In this document: positions 25,994 to 35,779 of the stretch, in pieces
How the letters are laid out: the number at the start of each line of letters is the position of its first letter
How positions within the stretch are numbered: the stretch's first letter is position 1
Assembly (NCBI GenBank): GCA_947465255.1
Contig: CANIAA010000005.1
Span: forward strand, 1-35,779
DNA from: Flavobacteriales bacterium
Lineage (GTDB): Bacteria; Bacteroidota; Bacteroidia; Flavobacteriales_D; Sanyastnellaceae
Direction: 5' to 3'
Length of the DNA: 35,779 bases
Made by a program: the position numbers and the translations under genes
Notes under the pieces: generated by a model
Database searches by the model: none
What the model saw: only the letters and a program-made list of their open reading frames with translations
What the model was told of the DNA's origin: nothing

Positions 25994-28900
25994 ATGCGCC
26001 TTTTATTGCAACATATCAGCGTCTGCTTCTGTTGTGTCTTGGTTGCCTTCAACGCGTTGGCTCAGGCGGAATGGATTACCAATAAAGGTCAATGGCCCGA
26101 ATCGGTTATGCTGAAAACGAGTTTGAAGGCTGGTACACTATGGACCGAGCGCAGTGGTTTTACCTATCAGCTGTATGATCCGGAAGGCTTGGCGAAACTG
26201 CATCAGGCACACGGACAACCACGGGGTGGAGTTTTGCGCGGTCATGTCTACAAGGTGAAATTTGTTGACGGCAGCGCTGCATCTGTCTCAGGCGATGAAA
26301 GGAATTCACATTACTACAACTATTACACGTCATCAGAAACATCGAAACAAGGTTCCTTCTGCGCCTCATATGGAAGAGCGCGTTTGCACGATGTCTATCC
26401 GGGAATTGACGTGCAGTTGTATAGCGCCGGGAGTAGTTTGAAGTATGATTGGATTATTGCACCGGGGGCAAACCCCGATAGTATTGTGCTTGAATTTGAA
26501 GGCGCCTCGTGTTCACTCGTACATAGGGAGCATGGAACGGACTTGCTGATCGAAACAAGTGTTCAGACAGTGGTCGAGAAGCAGCCCTATGCCTATCAAA
26601 TTCTAGATGGGGCTATGCGCGAAATTCGATGTGATTATGTGCTGGAGGGAAGCATCATTCGATTTCGAGTGGGGCGCTACGACCATAGTTTGCCGCTGGT
26701 TATTGACCCGGAAGTTGCCTTCTCGACATTCATCGGTTCTGCTGCCAATAACTGGGGATTTACAGCATGCGATGACGTTGAAGGTAATATGATTGCCGGA
26801 TCCATTGCCTTCGCACCCGGTTATCCAACAACAACGGGAGCCTTTTCTTCCACATTTAACGCTGCGGCAACGAATGAATTTGACATTGCTATTTCGAAGT
26901 TCAATACCGACGGAAGCCAGTTACTTTACAGTACATATTTCGGAGGCAGTTTTCAGGAAACGCCTCACAGCGTAATTGTTGATGGCCAGAATCGAATCAT
27001 TGTTTTCGGGGCAACAGGCAGCTCTGATTTTCCAATTTCTGCGGGTGCTTATCAATCCATGTTGCTAGGAGGGCCTGCATCGAATATTCAGTTTATCGGG
27101 GCAGAAGAATATCCTTTGGGTACGGATTTGTTTGTCTCGAAGTTTAATGAAGATGGTACGTTGTTCGCCTCCACATTCATAGGCGGATCTGAAAACGATG
27201 GGCTGAATGCGGGGAACCAGCTTTTTTACAATTACGGAGATATTTTTCGCGGAGAGGTCAATGTGGACGCATCTGATAATATCTATGTGGCAAGCGTCAC
27301 AAGGAGTTCAGATTTTCCAATAACGCAGGGAAGTTTTGGCGGAGGAGATTATGATGGTATTCTTTTCAAGCTGTCTCCGGCATTGAACACCCTTCTGCAA
27401 AGTCGGTATATCGGCGGTAATGAAAACGACGCTTGTTATGTTGTTGAATTTAATCAGGCGGGACAGGTCATAGTGGCGGGAGGTACGCAGAGTTCGAACT
27501 TCTCGTTGATAACACCAACAGCGGCCGATGCTTCTTCGAATGGCGAAACGGATGGCTTTCTTGCAATACTCGATGCTGCGACGCTAAATACATTGAGTGG
27601 AACGTATGTCGGAACATCTCTCTATGATCAAGTGTACTTCGCGCAAAGCGATGAGGCCGGGTTTATCTATGCATATGGTCAAACGAAAGGCAATATGCCT
27701 ATTACCCCGGGGCTTTATGGGCAGCCGGGCAGTGGACAGTTCATTTCCAAGTTCGCTCCGGATTTGAGCACACAGGAATGGAATACGGTTATTGGAACAG
27801 GCAACGGAATCAATATTTCCCCTACAGCTTTCCTGGTGAGCGAGTGCGGGCAGATTTATATCAGCGGTTGGGGTGGCCAAACGAATAGTAACTATGCCGG
27901 CGGATCAACTTCGGGCTTGCCTACAACTCCGGATGCCTTTCAGGGAACAACCAACGGAAGCGATTTTTACCTGTGTGTTCTCACACCCAACGCACAGGAT
28001 ATTCTGTATGGATCTTTTTTAGGTGGCAATCAAAGTGGTGAGCATGTTGATGGCGGCACTTCTCGATTTGATAAAAATGGATCCGTTTATCATGCAGTGT
28101 GTGCGGGTTGTCAAGGCAACAGTGACTTTCCCACCACTCCTGGCGCCTGGAGCAGCACCAATGAAAGTCAAAACTGTAACCTTGCCGTATTTCGTTTCGA
28201 TTTGTCTGCCATTCAAGCGGAGGTAGCCATCAATGGCCCTTCTACTGTATGTGTAGGTGAGTCGGTGAGTTTTGAGAACAGCACAATTGGTGCTGCAACT
28301 TACCTATGGGATTTTGGCGATGGAGGTACCGGCACTGTTGCAGAACCCTCTCATTCCTATGCCCAGGGTGGTTCGTATACCATTCAAATGATAGCATCTG
28401 ACAATGCGCTTTGCGTAACTGCCGATACAATTACTATTGCGATTGAGGTGGTACCTGATGTTGCACCAACCATACAATCAGGTGTAGTGATATGCGAAGG
28501 ACAAACCACACAAATCAATGCAACCGGCAGCAGCAACCTTCACTGGCTTTTTCATTCAACGCTCTCGGCCCTCGATGTGCCCAACCCAATTGCCCAACCT
28601 ACCACGACTACTACCTATTACGTTGTCGATGAAAACGTGTGCGATGCTGAAACGCTGAGTGTAGTGGTTGAAGTGAGTATACCGACAGCGTTCGCCACCA
28701 ACGACACTTCCATATGCATCGGACAATCCGTTCCCTTGACGGTTACAGGAGGAGTTTCTTATGCGTGGTCGCCAACTACATTCTTGAACACCGCCAATTC
28801 GGCAACACCAACCGCTAGTCCATCACAAACAATTCAATATACCGTCACTGTAACAGATGCGCACGGATGCACCGATGAAGATTCGCTGACGATTGATGTG

Positions 28901-29860
28901 TATGATACAGCTCCCGGTGGTTTGTCATATCCTGTGCTGAACGTTTGCCGTGGTTCGCAAGTGCAATTGCAAGCGGAGCCGGGCACAGCTTGGCAGTGGT
29001 TCCCTCCTTCCTCGCTTAGCGATGATCAGGTTCAGGCGCCTTTCGCTTCGCCAAGCGATACAACTGTTTACATCGTACAGTTAACCAACCCTTGTGGTGT
29101 TGGATTCGATACGGTTACCGTGAATGTCATTTCACCTTTTTTGCAAGTCTTTGGAGGTGGCAGCATTTGCCTTGGTGATACTATTTCTGCGTGGGCGTCG
29201 GGTGCGTTGAGCTACAGCTGGAGTCCTTCAATATGGGCGAATCCAAGCGATGAGTCACTCACTATTCTTTCGCCTGAAAACACTACTGTTTTTGAAGTTA
29301 CCGGTGTGGACGCATTCAATTGTGTCTGGACGGAAGAAGTGACGGTGTCGGTATATGAACAGGTTGATGTCGAAGCGGGACCTGATGCATTTTTTAATGT
29401 TCCGGATAGCGTCATGCTCTATGGCAACGCACTGGGTTTTGATTGTTACTGGTGGCCTTCGGAAGGGCTGGCATGCGATAGCTGTGAAATGACTCTGGCT
29501 TCTCCAACAGAGCCAACTGTATACCACCTGGCCATTGTCGATGATTACGGCTGTGTGAATGAAGATTCGGTTTTCGTCCGACCTTTTTATCCGGTGTTTG
29601 TGCCCAACACATTTACCCCTGACGGTGATGGGGTGAACGATGTATTTCTGGTTTCCGGACAACCACAGTTAGGCTTTCACCTGGTTATTTTCGATCGTTG
29701 GGGCATCACGGTTTTTGAATCGTTCGACATGAATATACCCTGGACTGGTGATGCCGGCGCAGGCTATTTCGCACCGAATGATGTCTATAACTGGGTGCTC
29801 GAATTTGACTCCCTCGATAGGCGCACAAAGCTGATCGGTCATGTGGCATTGGTGCGTTGA
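25994..29860 (+). CDS. T9SS type B-sorted giant secreted protein (DUF7948-like N-terminus, SBBP-like repeats, PKD and Ig-like domains)
   Basis: Signal peptide; AEWITNKGQWPESVMLKT start; repeated YSTYFGGS/STFIGGSENDG strands; PKD YLWDFGDGGTGTVAEPSHSYAQGGSYTIQMIAS; C-terminal FVPNTFTPDGDGVNDVFLV...IFDRWGITVFES. Confidence 0.87.
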   Translation: MRLLLQHISVCFCCVLVAFNALAQAEWITNKGQWPESVMLKTSLKAGTLWTERSGFTYQLYDPEGLAKLHQAHGQPRGGVLRGHVYKVKFVDGSAASVSGDERNSHYYNYYTSSETSKQGSFCASYGRARLHDVYPGIDVQLYSAGSSLKYDWIIAPGANPDSIVLEFEGASCSLVHREHGTDLLIETSVQTVVEKQPYAYQILDGAMREIRCDYVLEGSIIRFRVGRYDHSLPLVIDPEVAFSTFIGSAANNWGFTACDDVEGNMIAGSIAFAPGYPTTTGAFSSTFNAAATNEFDIAISKFNTDGSQLLYSTYFGGSFQETPHSVIVDGQNRIIVFGATGSSDFPISAGAYQSMLLGGPASNIQFIGAEEYPLGTDLFVSKFNEDGTLFASTFIGGSENDGLNAGNQLFYNYGDIFRGEVNVDASDNIYVASVTRSSDFPITQGSFGGGDYDGILFKLSPALNTLLQSRYIGGNENDACYVVEFNQAGQVIVAGGTQSSNFSLITPTAADASSNGETDGFLAILDAATLNTLSGTYVGTSLYDQVYFAQSDEAGFIYAYGQTKGNMPITPGLYGQPGSGQFISKFAPDLSTQEWNTVIGTGNGINISPTAFLVSECGQIYISGWGGQTNSNYAGGSTSGLPTTPDAFQGTTNGSDFYLCVLTPNAQDILYGSFLGGNQSGEHVDGGTSRFDKNGSVYHAVCAGCQGNSDFPTTPGAWSSTNESQNCNLAVFRFDLSAIQAEVAINGPSTVCVGESVSFENSTIGAATYLWDFGDGGTGTVAEPSHSYAQGGSYTIQMIASDNALCVTADTITIAIEVVPDVAPTIQSGVVICEGQTTQINATGSSNLHWLFHSTLSALDVPNPIAQPTTTTTYYVVDENVCDAETLSVVVEVSIPTAFATNDTSICIGQSVPLTVTGGVSYAWSPTTFLNTANSATPTASPSQTIQYTVTVTDAHGCTDEDSLTIDVYDTAPGGLSYPVLNVCRGSQVQLQAEPGTAWQWFPPSSLSDDQVQAPFASPSDTTVYIVQLTNPCGVGFDTVTVNVISPFLQVFGGGSICLGDTISAWASGALSYSWSPSIWANPSDESLTILSPENTTVFEVTGVDAFNCVWTEEVTVSVYEQVDVEAGPDAFFNVPDSVMLYGNALGFDCYWWPSEGLACDSCEMTLASPTEPTVYHLAIVDDYGCVNEDSVFVRPFYPVFVPNTFTPDGDGVNDVFLVSGQPQLGFHLVIFDRWGITVFESFDMNIPWTGDAGAGYFAPNDVYNWVLEFDSLDRRTKLIGHVALVR

Positions 29861-29927
29861 TGGTTTGTTGAAACAACCGCGGCTTTCCCCGAATATCTTA
29901 GCGCCACTTTTTAAAATCCTATATCGA

Positions 29928-30710
29928 ATGGCTTACGAAAACATTCTCGTTACCACCGAACACGCGGTGATGACCATTACCATCAATCGTCCAACGCAAC
30001 TGAATGCATTGAATAGCTCCACGATTCAAGAGTTGAACAAAGCACTGGCCTTGGCCGACATCAATAATGAAGTGCGCGTTATCGTTATCACAGGTAGCGG
30101 TGAAAAGGCTTTTGTAGCCGGAGCAGACATCAAGGAGTTTGCTGATTTCAGCGTGGAGCAAGGACGTCTTTTGAGTGCGCTGGGCCACAAGCTATTGTTT
30201 GATTTTGTGGAGAACATGAGCAAGCCTGTTATCGCGGCGGTAAATGGTTTTGCCCTTGGTGGTGGGTTGGAGTTAGCCATGTCATGTCACATGCGCATTG
30301 CATCTGACAACGCTAAGATGGGCTTGCCGGAAGTGACCTTGGGAGTGATTCCCGGATATGGAGGGACACAGCGTTTGGCGCAATTGGTAGGCAAAGGCAA
30401 AGCAATGGAAATGATTACATCGGCAGCGATGATAACCGCAACGGAAGCCCAAGAGTGGGGATTGGTTAACAAAGTTGTAGCTCAAGCTGAGTTGCTTGCA
30501 ACAGCAATGGAGCTTGCCCAAAGAATTGCGAAGAACTCTCCGACAGCGATTTCAGCTGCGATTCGCTCGGTCAATGCCGGTTACAAACCCGGTGTGAACG
30601 GCTTCAATGAAGAGATTCGTGAGTTTGGACGTTGTTTCGGAACAGCTGATTTCCGCGAGGGCACCACAGCTTTTCTCGAAAAACGGAAACCTGTTTTTGA
30701 AGGAAAATAA
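29928..30710 (+). CDS. Enoyl-CoA hydratase/isomerase family protein
   Basis: [83 protein letters not shown]. Start trimmed from the ORF-track start. Confidence 0.93.
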   Translation: MAYENILVTTEHAVMTITINRPTQLNALNSSTIQELNKALALADINNEVRVIVITGSGEKAFVAGADIKEFADFSVEQGRLLSALGHKLLFDFVENMSKPVIAAVNGFALGGGLELAMSCHMRIASDNAKMGLPEVTLGVIPGYGGTQRLAQLVGKGKAMEMITSAAMITATEAQEWGLVNKVVAQAELLATAMELAQRIAKNSPTAISAAIRSVNAGYKPGVNGFNEEIREFGRCFGTADFREGTTAFLEKRKPVFEGK

Positions 30711-31150
30711 TGGCAGCGAACATTCAAGTTATCAATCGTTCAAAGCATGCTCTGCCCGCTTACGAAACAGAGCAGTCGGCCGGTATGGACATGCGCGCGA
30801 ATCTAGACGAACCAATTGTGCTTGGGCCGCTAGAGCGAGCAATGGTTCCCACCGGATTATACATCGCTTTGCCGCCCGGCTTTGAAGCACAGGTGCGTCC
30901 GCGCAGCGGATTGGCAGCGAAACAGGGCATTACTGTTTTGAACTCTCCGGGTACGGTCGACGCCGATTATCGCGGCGAAATCAAGGTGATACTCGTGAAT
31001 CTTTCCAATGAAACCATTCACATCCAGGATGGTGACAGGGTTGCTCAATTGGTTATCGCACGCCACGAGCAAGCAGTTTGGCAAGTAACTGAGGTTTTGG
31101 ATGAAACTGTCCGCGGGACGGGAGGTTTCGGCAGTACCGGCAGGAAATAA
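30710..31150 (+). CDS. dut: dUTP diphosphatase
   Basis: [60 protein letters not shown]. Overlaps the previous stop by 1 nt (TAATG). Confidence 0.96.
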   Translation: MAANIQVINRSKHALPAYETEQSAGMDMRANLDEPIVLGPLERAMVPTGLYIALPPGFEAQVRPRSGLAAKQGITVLNSPGTVDADYRGEIKVILVNLSNETIHIQDGDRVAQLVIARHEQAVWQVTEVLDETVRGTGGFGSTGRK

Positions 31151-31177
31151 ATTCCGCTTATATCGAATGAACCTAAA

Positions 31178-31206
31178 TTGTGGAGGTTGGTTTCTTCATT
31201 ACTTTG
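31178..31206 (+). promoter_or_regulatory. Candidate promoter for sdhCAB
   Basis: TTG (31178-31180), 18 nt, TTACTTTG (31199-31206, one mismatch to TAnnTTTG). Confidence 0.35.
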
Positions 31207-31250
31207 TCTGGTATAAATTCGCGCAACATTTTTACAATCCAAACCACGCT

Positions 31251-31943
31251 ATGGCAAAAGGTCTTTTTGGTAGCTCATTAATGAAGAAGTTCTGGATGTC
31301 GCTCACCGGTCTTTTTCTGATTTCATTTCTCTTAGTGCACTGTGCATTGAACGCACTCATTTTCGCCAACGACGGCGGTATGCTCTTCAATCAGGGAGCG
31401 CACTTCATGGGAACAAACATCATCATACGCACAATGGAAATTGTGCTGTTCGCAGGATTGATTGCGCACGTGGTGGATGGATTGATGCTCTATTTCCAAA
31501 ATCGTAAGGCACGCCCTGTGAAGTATGCATATGAAAATGCGGGCGCCAGCAGCAAGTGGTATTCGCGCAGCATGGCATTGCTGGGAACACTCATCCTACT
31601 TTTTCTCATCCTTCACTTGTACCATTTCTGGCTGAGAACACGCATCACAGGCTTGACAGTGCAGCCTACGCATGTGTTCTTCGAGGGACACAAGCTGGAA
31701 GATTTGTATGGTGAAATGAAATTCGTGTTTAGTCATTTGTGGGTTGTAATTGTGTATGTGTTGGGCTGCTTTTCGCTCTTCTGGCACTTGTTGCACGGTT
31801 TCCGAAGCGCATTTCAATCGCTTGGTTTGAATTATACGAAATACAAAAACGGAATCGCCTTCTGTGGCGACTTATTCAGCGTTTTAATCCCAACCGTTTT
31901 CGCCGCTATGCCGGTAAGCATGTACATGGGATGGGTTCATTAA
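31251..31943 (+). CDS. sdhC: Succinate dehydrogenase cytochrome b subunit
   Basis: MAKGLFGSSLMKKFWMSLTGLFLISFLLVHCALN; 5 TM segments; precedes sdhA. Start trimmed from the ORF-track start. Confidence 0.92.
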   Translation: MAKGLFGSSLMKKFWMSLTGLFLISFLLVHCALNALIFANDGGMLFNQGAHFMGTNIIIRTMEIVLFAGLIAHVVDGLMLYFQNRKARPVKYAYENAGASSKWYSRSMALLGTLILLFLILHLYHFWLRTRITGLTVQPTHVFFEGHKLEDLYGEMKFVFSHLWVVIVYVLGCFSLFWHLLHGFRSAFQSLGLNYTKYKNGIAFCGDLFSVLIPTVFAAMPVSMYMGWVH

Positions 31944-31973
31944 TGAATGTAGATTAAAGCACCTCAAAATAGA

Positions 31974-33974
31974 ATGGAGCTCAATTCGAAAATACCCGAC
32001 GGACCACTCGATCAGAAGTGGACCAAATACAAGGGAAACGTACGCCTGGTTGCCCCGGCCAACAAAAGAAGCATCGATGTGATTGTTGTAGGTACCGGTC
32101 TTGCCGGTGCGTCGGCAGCGGCATCGCTTGCTGAAATGGGCTACAGCGTGAAGGCGCTGTGCTTCCAGGATTCACCTCGTCGTGCGCACAGTATCGCTGC
32201 GCAAGGTGGTATCAACGCTGCTAAAAACTACATGAACGACGGTGACTCTACGTTCCGTTTGTTCTATGACACGATTAAAGGCGGTGACTACCGTTCGCGG
32301 GAAGCGAACGTACACCGTCTCGCAGAGGTGAGCGCCAATATCATTGACCAGTGCGTGGCACAAGGCGTTCCTTTTGCACGCGATTACGGCGGATTGCTTG
32401 ACAATCGTTCGTTTGGTGGAACACAAGTTTCTCGTACGTTCTACGCCAAAGGTCAAACCGGACAGCAATTGTTGTTGGGGGCTTATTCAGCGCTTTCGCG
32501 TCAAATCGGAAAGGGAACCGTTGAAATGCTTAATCGCCACGAAATGCTCGACGTAGTAATTGTGGACGGGAAGGCGCGAGGCATTATTGCTCGCAACTTG
32601 GTTACCGGCGAATTGGAGCGTCATTCAGCGCATGCCGTTGTGCTTTGCACCGGTGGTTACGGTAATGTGTTCTTCCTTTCTACCAATGCGATGGGTAGCA
32701 ACGTGACAGCCGCGTGGCGCGCGCACAAGCGTGGCGCTACATTCGGTAATCCGTGCTTCACGCAGATTCACCCTACATGTATTCCTGTGAGTGGTGACCA
32801 CCAATCGAAGTTGACACTCATGTCGGAGTCGTTGCGTAACGACGGTCGCATATGGGTGCCTAAGCATAAAGAAGATGTGGAAGCTATTCGCGCTAAGCGC
32901 TTGAAGCCTCAAGATATTCCAGAAGAAAGAAGAGACTATTATTTGGAAAGAAGATATCCCGCTTTCGGTAACCTCGTTCCGCGTGACATCGCATCACGCG
33001 CAGCGAAGGAGCGTTGCGACGAGGGTTTTGGTGTGAATGCTACAGGCGAAGCTGTTTACCTGGATTTCTCATCGGCCATTATCCGCTACGGAAAAGCACA
33101 AGCCAATGTGAAGGGTATTCACAATGCTACTGATCAAAAAATTATAGAACTCGGAACGAAGGTCGTTGAGCAGAAATACGGAAACCTCTTTCAGATGTAC
33201 GAGCAAATCGTTGCTGAGAATCCATACACAACGCCTATGATGATTTACCCTGCCGTGCACTACACGATGGGTGGTCTGTGGGTCGATTATGAGTTGATGA
33301 CTTCGGTGCCCGGCTTGTATGCCTGCGGTGAAGCAAACTTCAGCGATCACGGGGCTAATCGTTTGGGTGCATCTGCACTCATGCAGGGTCTTGCCGATGG
33401 TTATTTCGTGTTGCCTTACACCATCGGAAATTATTTGGCTGATGAAATTCGCACCGGAAAAATTTCTACCCAGTCACCTGAGTTCGATGAAGCAGAGAAG
33501 AATGTGCGCAAGCAAATCGACACGTTGCTCAACAACAAAGGAACGGAGCCTGTCGATCACTACCACCGCCGCTTGGGTAAGGTGATGTGGGATAAGTGCG
33601 GAATGGCACGCAATGAAAAAGGACTGAAGGAAGCCATTGCAGAAATTCAGCAGATACGCAAAGAGTTTTATGCTAATGCTCGTGTACCGAATGAATCGCA
33701 ATACATGAACACCGAACTGGCAAAAGCGTTGCGCGTTGCTGACTTTATTGACCTCGGAGAATTGATGTGCTTCGATGCCTTGAATCGTAACGAAAGTTGT
33801 GGTGGTCACTTCCGCGAAGAATTCCAAACGGAAGACGGCGAAGCGCTTCGTGATGATGAAGGTTACAAGTACGTAGCTGCCTGGGAATGGTCAGGAGATC
33901 CATCAGCACCTAAGCTGAACAAGGAGGAGCTGATTTATGAGAATATTAAGGTGCAGCAACGGAGTTATAAATAG
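31974..33974 (+). CDS. sdhA: Succinate dehydrogenase/fumarate reductase flavoprotein subunit
   Basis: [102 protein letters not shown]. Confidence 0.96.
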   Translation: MELNSKIPDGPLDQKWTKYKGNVRLVAPANKRSIDVIVVGTGLAGASAAASLAEMGYSVKALCFQDSPRRAHSIAAQGGINAAKNYMNDGDSTFRLFYDTIKGGDYRSREANVHRLAEVSANIIDQCVAQGVPFARDYGGLLDNRSFGGTQVSRTFYAKGQTGQQLLLGAYSALSRQIGKGTVEMLNRHEMLDVVIVDGKARGIIARNLVTGELERHSAHAVVLCTGGYGNVFFLSTNAMGSNVTAAWRAHKRGATFGNPCFTQIHPTCIPVSGDHQSKLTLMSESLRNDGRIWVPKHKEDVEAIRAKRLKPQDIPEERRDYYLERRYPAFGNLVPRDIASRAAKERCDEGFGVNATGEAVYLDFSSAIIRYGKAQANVKGIHNATDQKIIELGTKVVEQKYGNLFQMYEQIVAENPYTTPMMIYPAVHYTMGGLWVDYELMTSVPGLYACGEANFSDHGANRLGASALMQGLADGYFVLPYTIGNYLADEIRTGKISTQSPEFDEAEKNVRKQIDTLLNNKGTEPVDHYHRRLGKVMWDKCGMARNEKGLKEAIAEIQQIRKEFYANARVPNESQYMNTELAKALRVADFIDLGELMCFDALNRNESCGGHFREEFQTEDGEALRDDEGYKYVAAWEWSGDPSAPKLNKEELIYENIKVQQRSYK

Positions 33975-34048
33975 TGACTAGTGACTAGTGACTATTGACT
34001 AGTGAATAGTGAATAGTGAATAGTGAATAGTGAATAGTGAATAGTGAA
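33972..34048 (+). repeat. Heptanucleotide tandem array, 11 units, starting at the sdhA stop codon
   Basis: TAGTGAC x3, TATTGAC, TAGTGAA x7; the first TAG is the sdhA stop. Confidence 0.97.
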
Positions 34049-34121
34049 TCAGGAATAAAATTCCACTAAGTTATTTGAAATGAGAATAGGTTAGTTGTTA
34101 TGGCGGCAGTAGCATTGCTCC

Positions 34122-34528
34122 ATGGAAACTCAGAATTTAAACACGCCTGTGAAGTCCTATAAGGACTTGATAGTTTGGAAAGCATCCATGAATTTGGTTC
34201 ATGATGTATATCGAATTAGTTCTGTGTTTCCAAAGTCAGAACAATTGATTTTGACTTCGCAAATGCGTCGGTCGGCGATTTCGGTTCCTTCCAATATTGC
34301 GGAGGGCTGAGTAGAAACAGCGCTAGAAGTTTTAATTATTTTTTGAGAATCGCGTCAGGTTCAACATCAGAACTAATGACACAAGTAGAAATAGCATTCA
34401 GATTAAACTATTTAACGCCAGAGAAGGCGAATGAATTGACACTTAAAGGGAATCAAATTTCAAAAATGCTCATTGCACTCATTAAGAAGGTTGAAATTCG
34501 CGAGAAGGCTAGCAACGCAAGCAAATGA
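34122..34528 (+). pseudogene. Four-helix-bundle (S23/23S rRNA intervening-sequence-like) protein gene, disrupted by a single frameshift
   Basis: First frame METQNLNTPVKSYKDLIVWKASMNLVHDVYRISSVFPKSEQLILTSQMRRSAISVPSNIAEG* (34122-34310); downstream frame continues SRNSARSFNYFLRIASGSTSELMTQVEIAFRLNYL...KASNASK* to 34528. One base is missing around 34308-34310. Confidence 0.88.
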
Positions 34529-34540
34529 AACTAACAACTA

Positions 34541-34568
34541 TTCACTATTTACTAGTCACTATTTACTA
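34541..34568 (-). repeat. Heptanucleotide array, 4 units, inverted relative to 33972-34048
   Basis: TTCACTA TTTACTA GTCACTA TTTACTA; reverse complement is TAGTAAA TAGTGAC TAGTAAA TAGTGAA. Confidence 0.93.
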
Positions 34569-34604
34569 ATTACCGATTACGCTACCTTTTAAAAAGCAAA
34601 AGAG

Positions 34605-35357
34605 ATGAATCTCAAACTCAAAATATGGAGACAGAAAAGCACCTCTGACAGAGGCGCCATCGTCGACTACAATGTCAACAACGTCTCTCCGGACATGTCG
34701 TTTTTGGAAATGATCGACGTGCTCAACGATGACCTCGTGAAGAAGGGCGATGACCCTGTTGCATTCGACCACGATTGCCGTGAAGGTATTTGTGGTATGT
34801 GCAGCATGTTCATCAACGGTGAAGCTCACGGGCCGAATCGCGGTGTTACCACTTGCCAATTGCACATGCGCTCATTCAAAGATGGCGACACTGTTTATGT
34901 AGAGCCGTGGAGAAGCGAGGGCTTCCCGGTGATCAAAGATCTTATGGTGGATCGTGGAGCGTTCGATCGTATTCAGCAAGCGGGTGGCTTCGTTTCTGTA
35001 AACACCAGCGGACGTACCATGGACGCGAATGCTATTCCGATTCCTAAGGAAGACGCCGACAAAGCGTTCGATGCGGCAACCTGCATTGGTTGCGGCGCAT
35101 GCGTTGCTACGTGTCCGAATGGAAGCGCTATGCTTTTTGTCGGAGCGAAAGTTTCGCAGTTCGCTCTCCTTCCGCAAGGACAAGTGGAGCGTAAAGAGCG
35201 TGTGTTGAACATGGTAAAGCAGATGGACGAAGAAGGCTTCGGTAACTGCTCCAACATTGGCGCATGCGAAGTTCAATGCCCGAAAAATATTTCTCTGGAA
35301 GTCATTGCGCGGATGAATCGCGAGTATCTGACTGCCAACGTGAAGCCTGAGAATTAA
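34605..35357 (+). CDS. sdhB: Succinate dehydrogenase/fumarate reductase iron-sulfur subunit
   Basis: [66 protein letters not shown]. Confidence 0.96.
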   Translation: MNLKLKIWRQKSTSDRGAIVDYNVNNVSPDMSFLEMIDVLNDDLVKKGDDPVAFDHDCREGICGMCSMFINGEAHGPNRGVTTCQLHMRSFKDGDTVYVEPWRSEGFPVIKDLMVDRGAFDRIQQAGGFVSVNTSGRTMDANAIPIPKEDADKAFDAATCIGCGACVATCPNGSAMLFVGAKVSQFALLPQGQVERKERVLNMVKQMDEEGFGNCSNIGACEVQCPKNISLEVIARMNREYLTANVKPEN

Positions 35358-35358
35358 T

Positions 35359-35779
35359 ATGAACCGTCATGCTGCCGGTTTTGTCTTGTTGTTGTGCTTG
35401 CTCTTTACAGCAAGCGTTTCAAGCCAAAACTTCCACTACAGCGCTGCTTCGGGTAGTTCGAATTTCTTTGATATCGTCGAAGAAGCCAACAACTATTTTG
35501 CTGAATCAGATCTTCCTGAGGAGCAACTTTATTCGGATAACGAATACATCCGCTTTAAGCGCTGGGAGTGGTATTGGAGAGGCAGAATAAATGAGGATGG
35601 TTCCTTCCCGGATTTGATAGAGCAGAATCGTACTTATCAAAATCTTCAGCAGGAAGCTGCTCAGCGAGACTTGCAAACTCCATGGGTCAACATCAATCAA
35701 ACCTATGGTGACGGAGGTTATAATGGAATGGGTCGGGCAACGTCGATTGCTTTTCATCCAACCAATCCTGAAATTTACT
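35359..35779 (+). CDS. Secreted protein, BNR/sortilin-like N-terminus (truncated by window end)
   Basis: ATG at 35359 reads MNRHAAGFVLLLCLLFTASVSSQNFHYSAASGSSNFFDIVEEANNYF...GDGGYNGMGRATSIAFHPTNPEIY and stays open to 35779; absent from the ORF track. Confidence 0.75.
   Translation, partial: MNRHAAGFVLLLCLLFTASVSSQNFHYSAASGSSNFFDIVEEANNYFAESDLPEEQLYSDNEYIRFKRWEWYWRGRINEDGSFPDLIEQNRTYQNLQQEAAQRDLQTPWVNINQTYGDGGYNGMGRATSIAFHPTNPEIY

Noticed and set aside
31101-31250. N-terminal extension of sdhC in the ORF track
   Set aside because: Overlaps the dut 3' end and the predicted promoter; SdhC starts naturally at MAKGLFGSSLMKKFW (31251).
33972-34048. Possible CRISPR array
   Set aside because: The repeats are 7-nt contiguous units without spacers and there are no cas genes.
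34299-34345. Programmed ribosomal frameshift in the four-helix-bundle gene
   Set aside because: No X XXY YYZ slippery heptamer or obvious downstream stimulatory structure; mutation or sequencing error is simpler.
1-35779. Prophage, defense island, integron or transposase genes
   Set aside because: No integrase, transposase, phage structural, toxin-antitoxin or restriction motifs were recognised in any long ORF.

Overview
The window is a Bacteroidota chromosome segment, probably Flavobacteriales-like. The lineage is inferred from T9SS C-terminal sorting domains, TAnnTTTG-type promoters, and what looks like an alternative complex III tail upstream of coxBA. Most of it is housekeeping: coxB-coxA; an OM barrel protein, ruvB, queG, pepA, pdxA and rlmH; ispD; dusB; purD; an enoyl-CoA hydratase and dut; and sdhC-sdhA-sdhB. 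Accessory content includes a minus-strand block (lamin-tail-like T9SS protein, TonB-dependent receptor, T9SS-exported endonuclease I), two giant T9SS-secreted multidomain proteins, and the start of a third secreted protein cut off by the window end. The most unusual structure is an insertion between sdhA and sdhB. It holds a frameshifted four-helix-bundle (S23/IVS-like) gene, flanked by heptanucleotide arrays in opposite orientation (11 x TAGTGAM on the left, 4 x TTCACTA-like on the right). The layout resembles a 23S rRNA intervening sequence but sits in an mRNA operon. A related heptamer array and two 20-nt GGAC...GTCC REP-like hairpins lie in the convergent intergenic gaps. No tRNA, rRNA, CRISPR or prophage was found. 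All family assignments come from motif recognition by eye; no searches were run.
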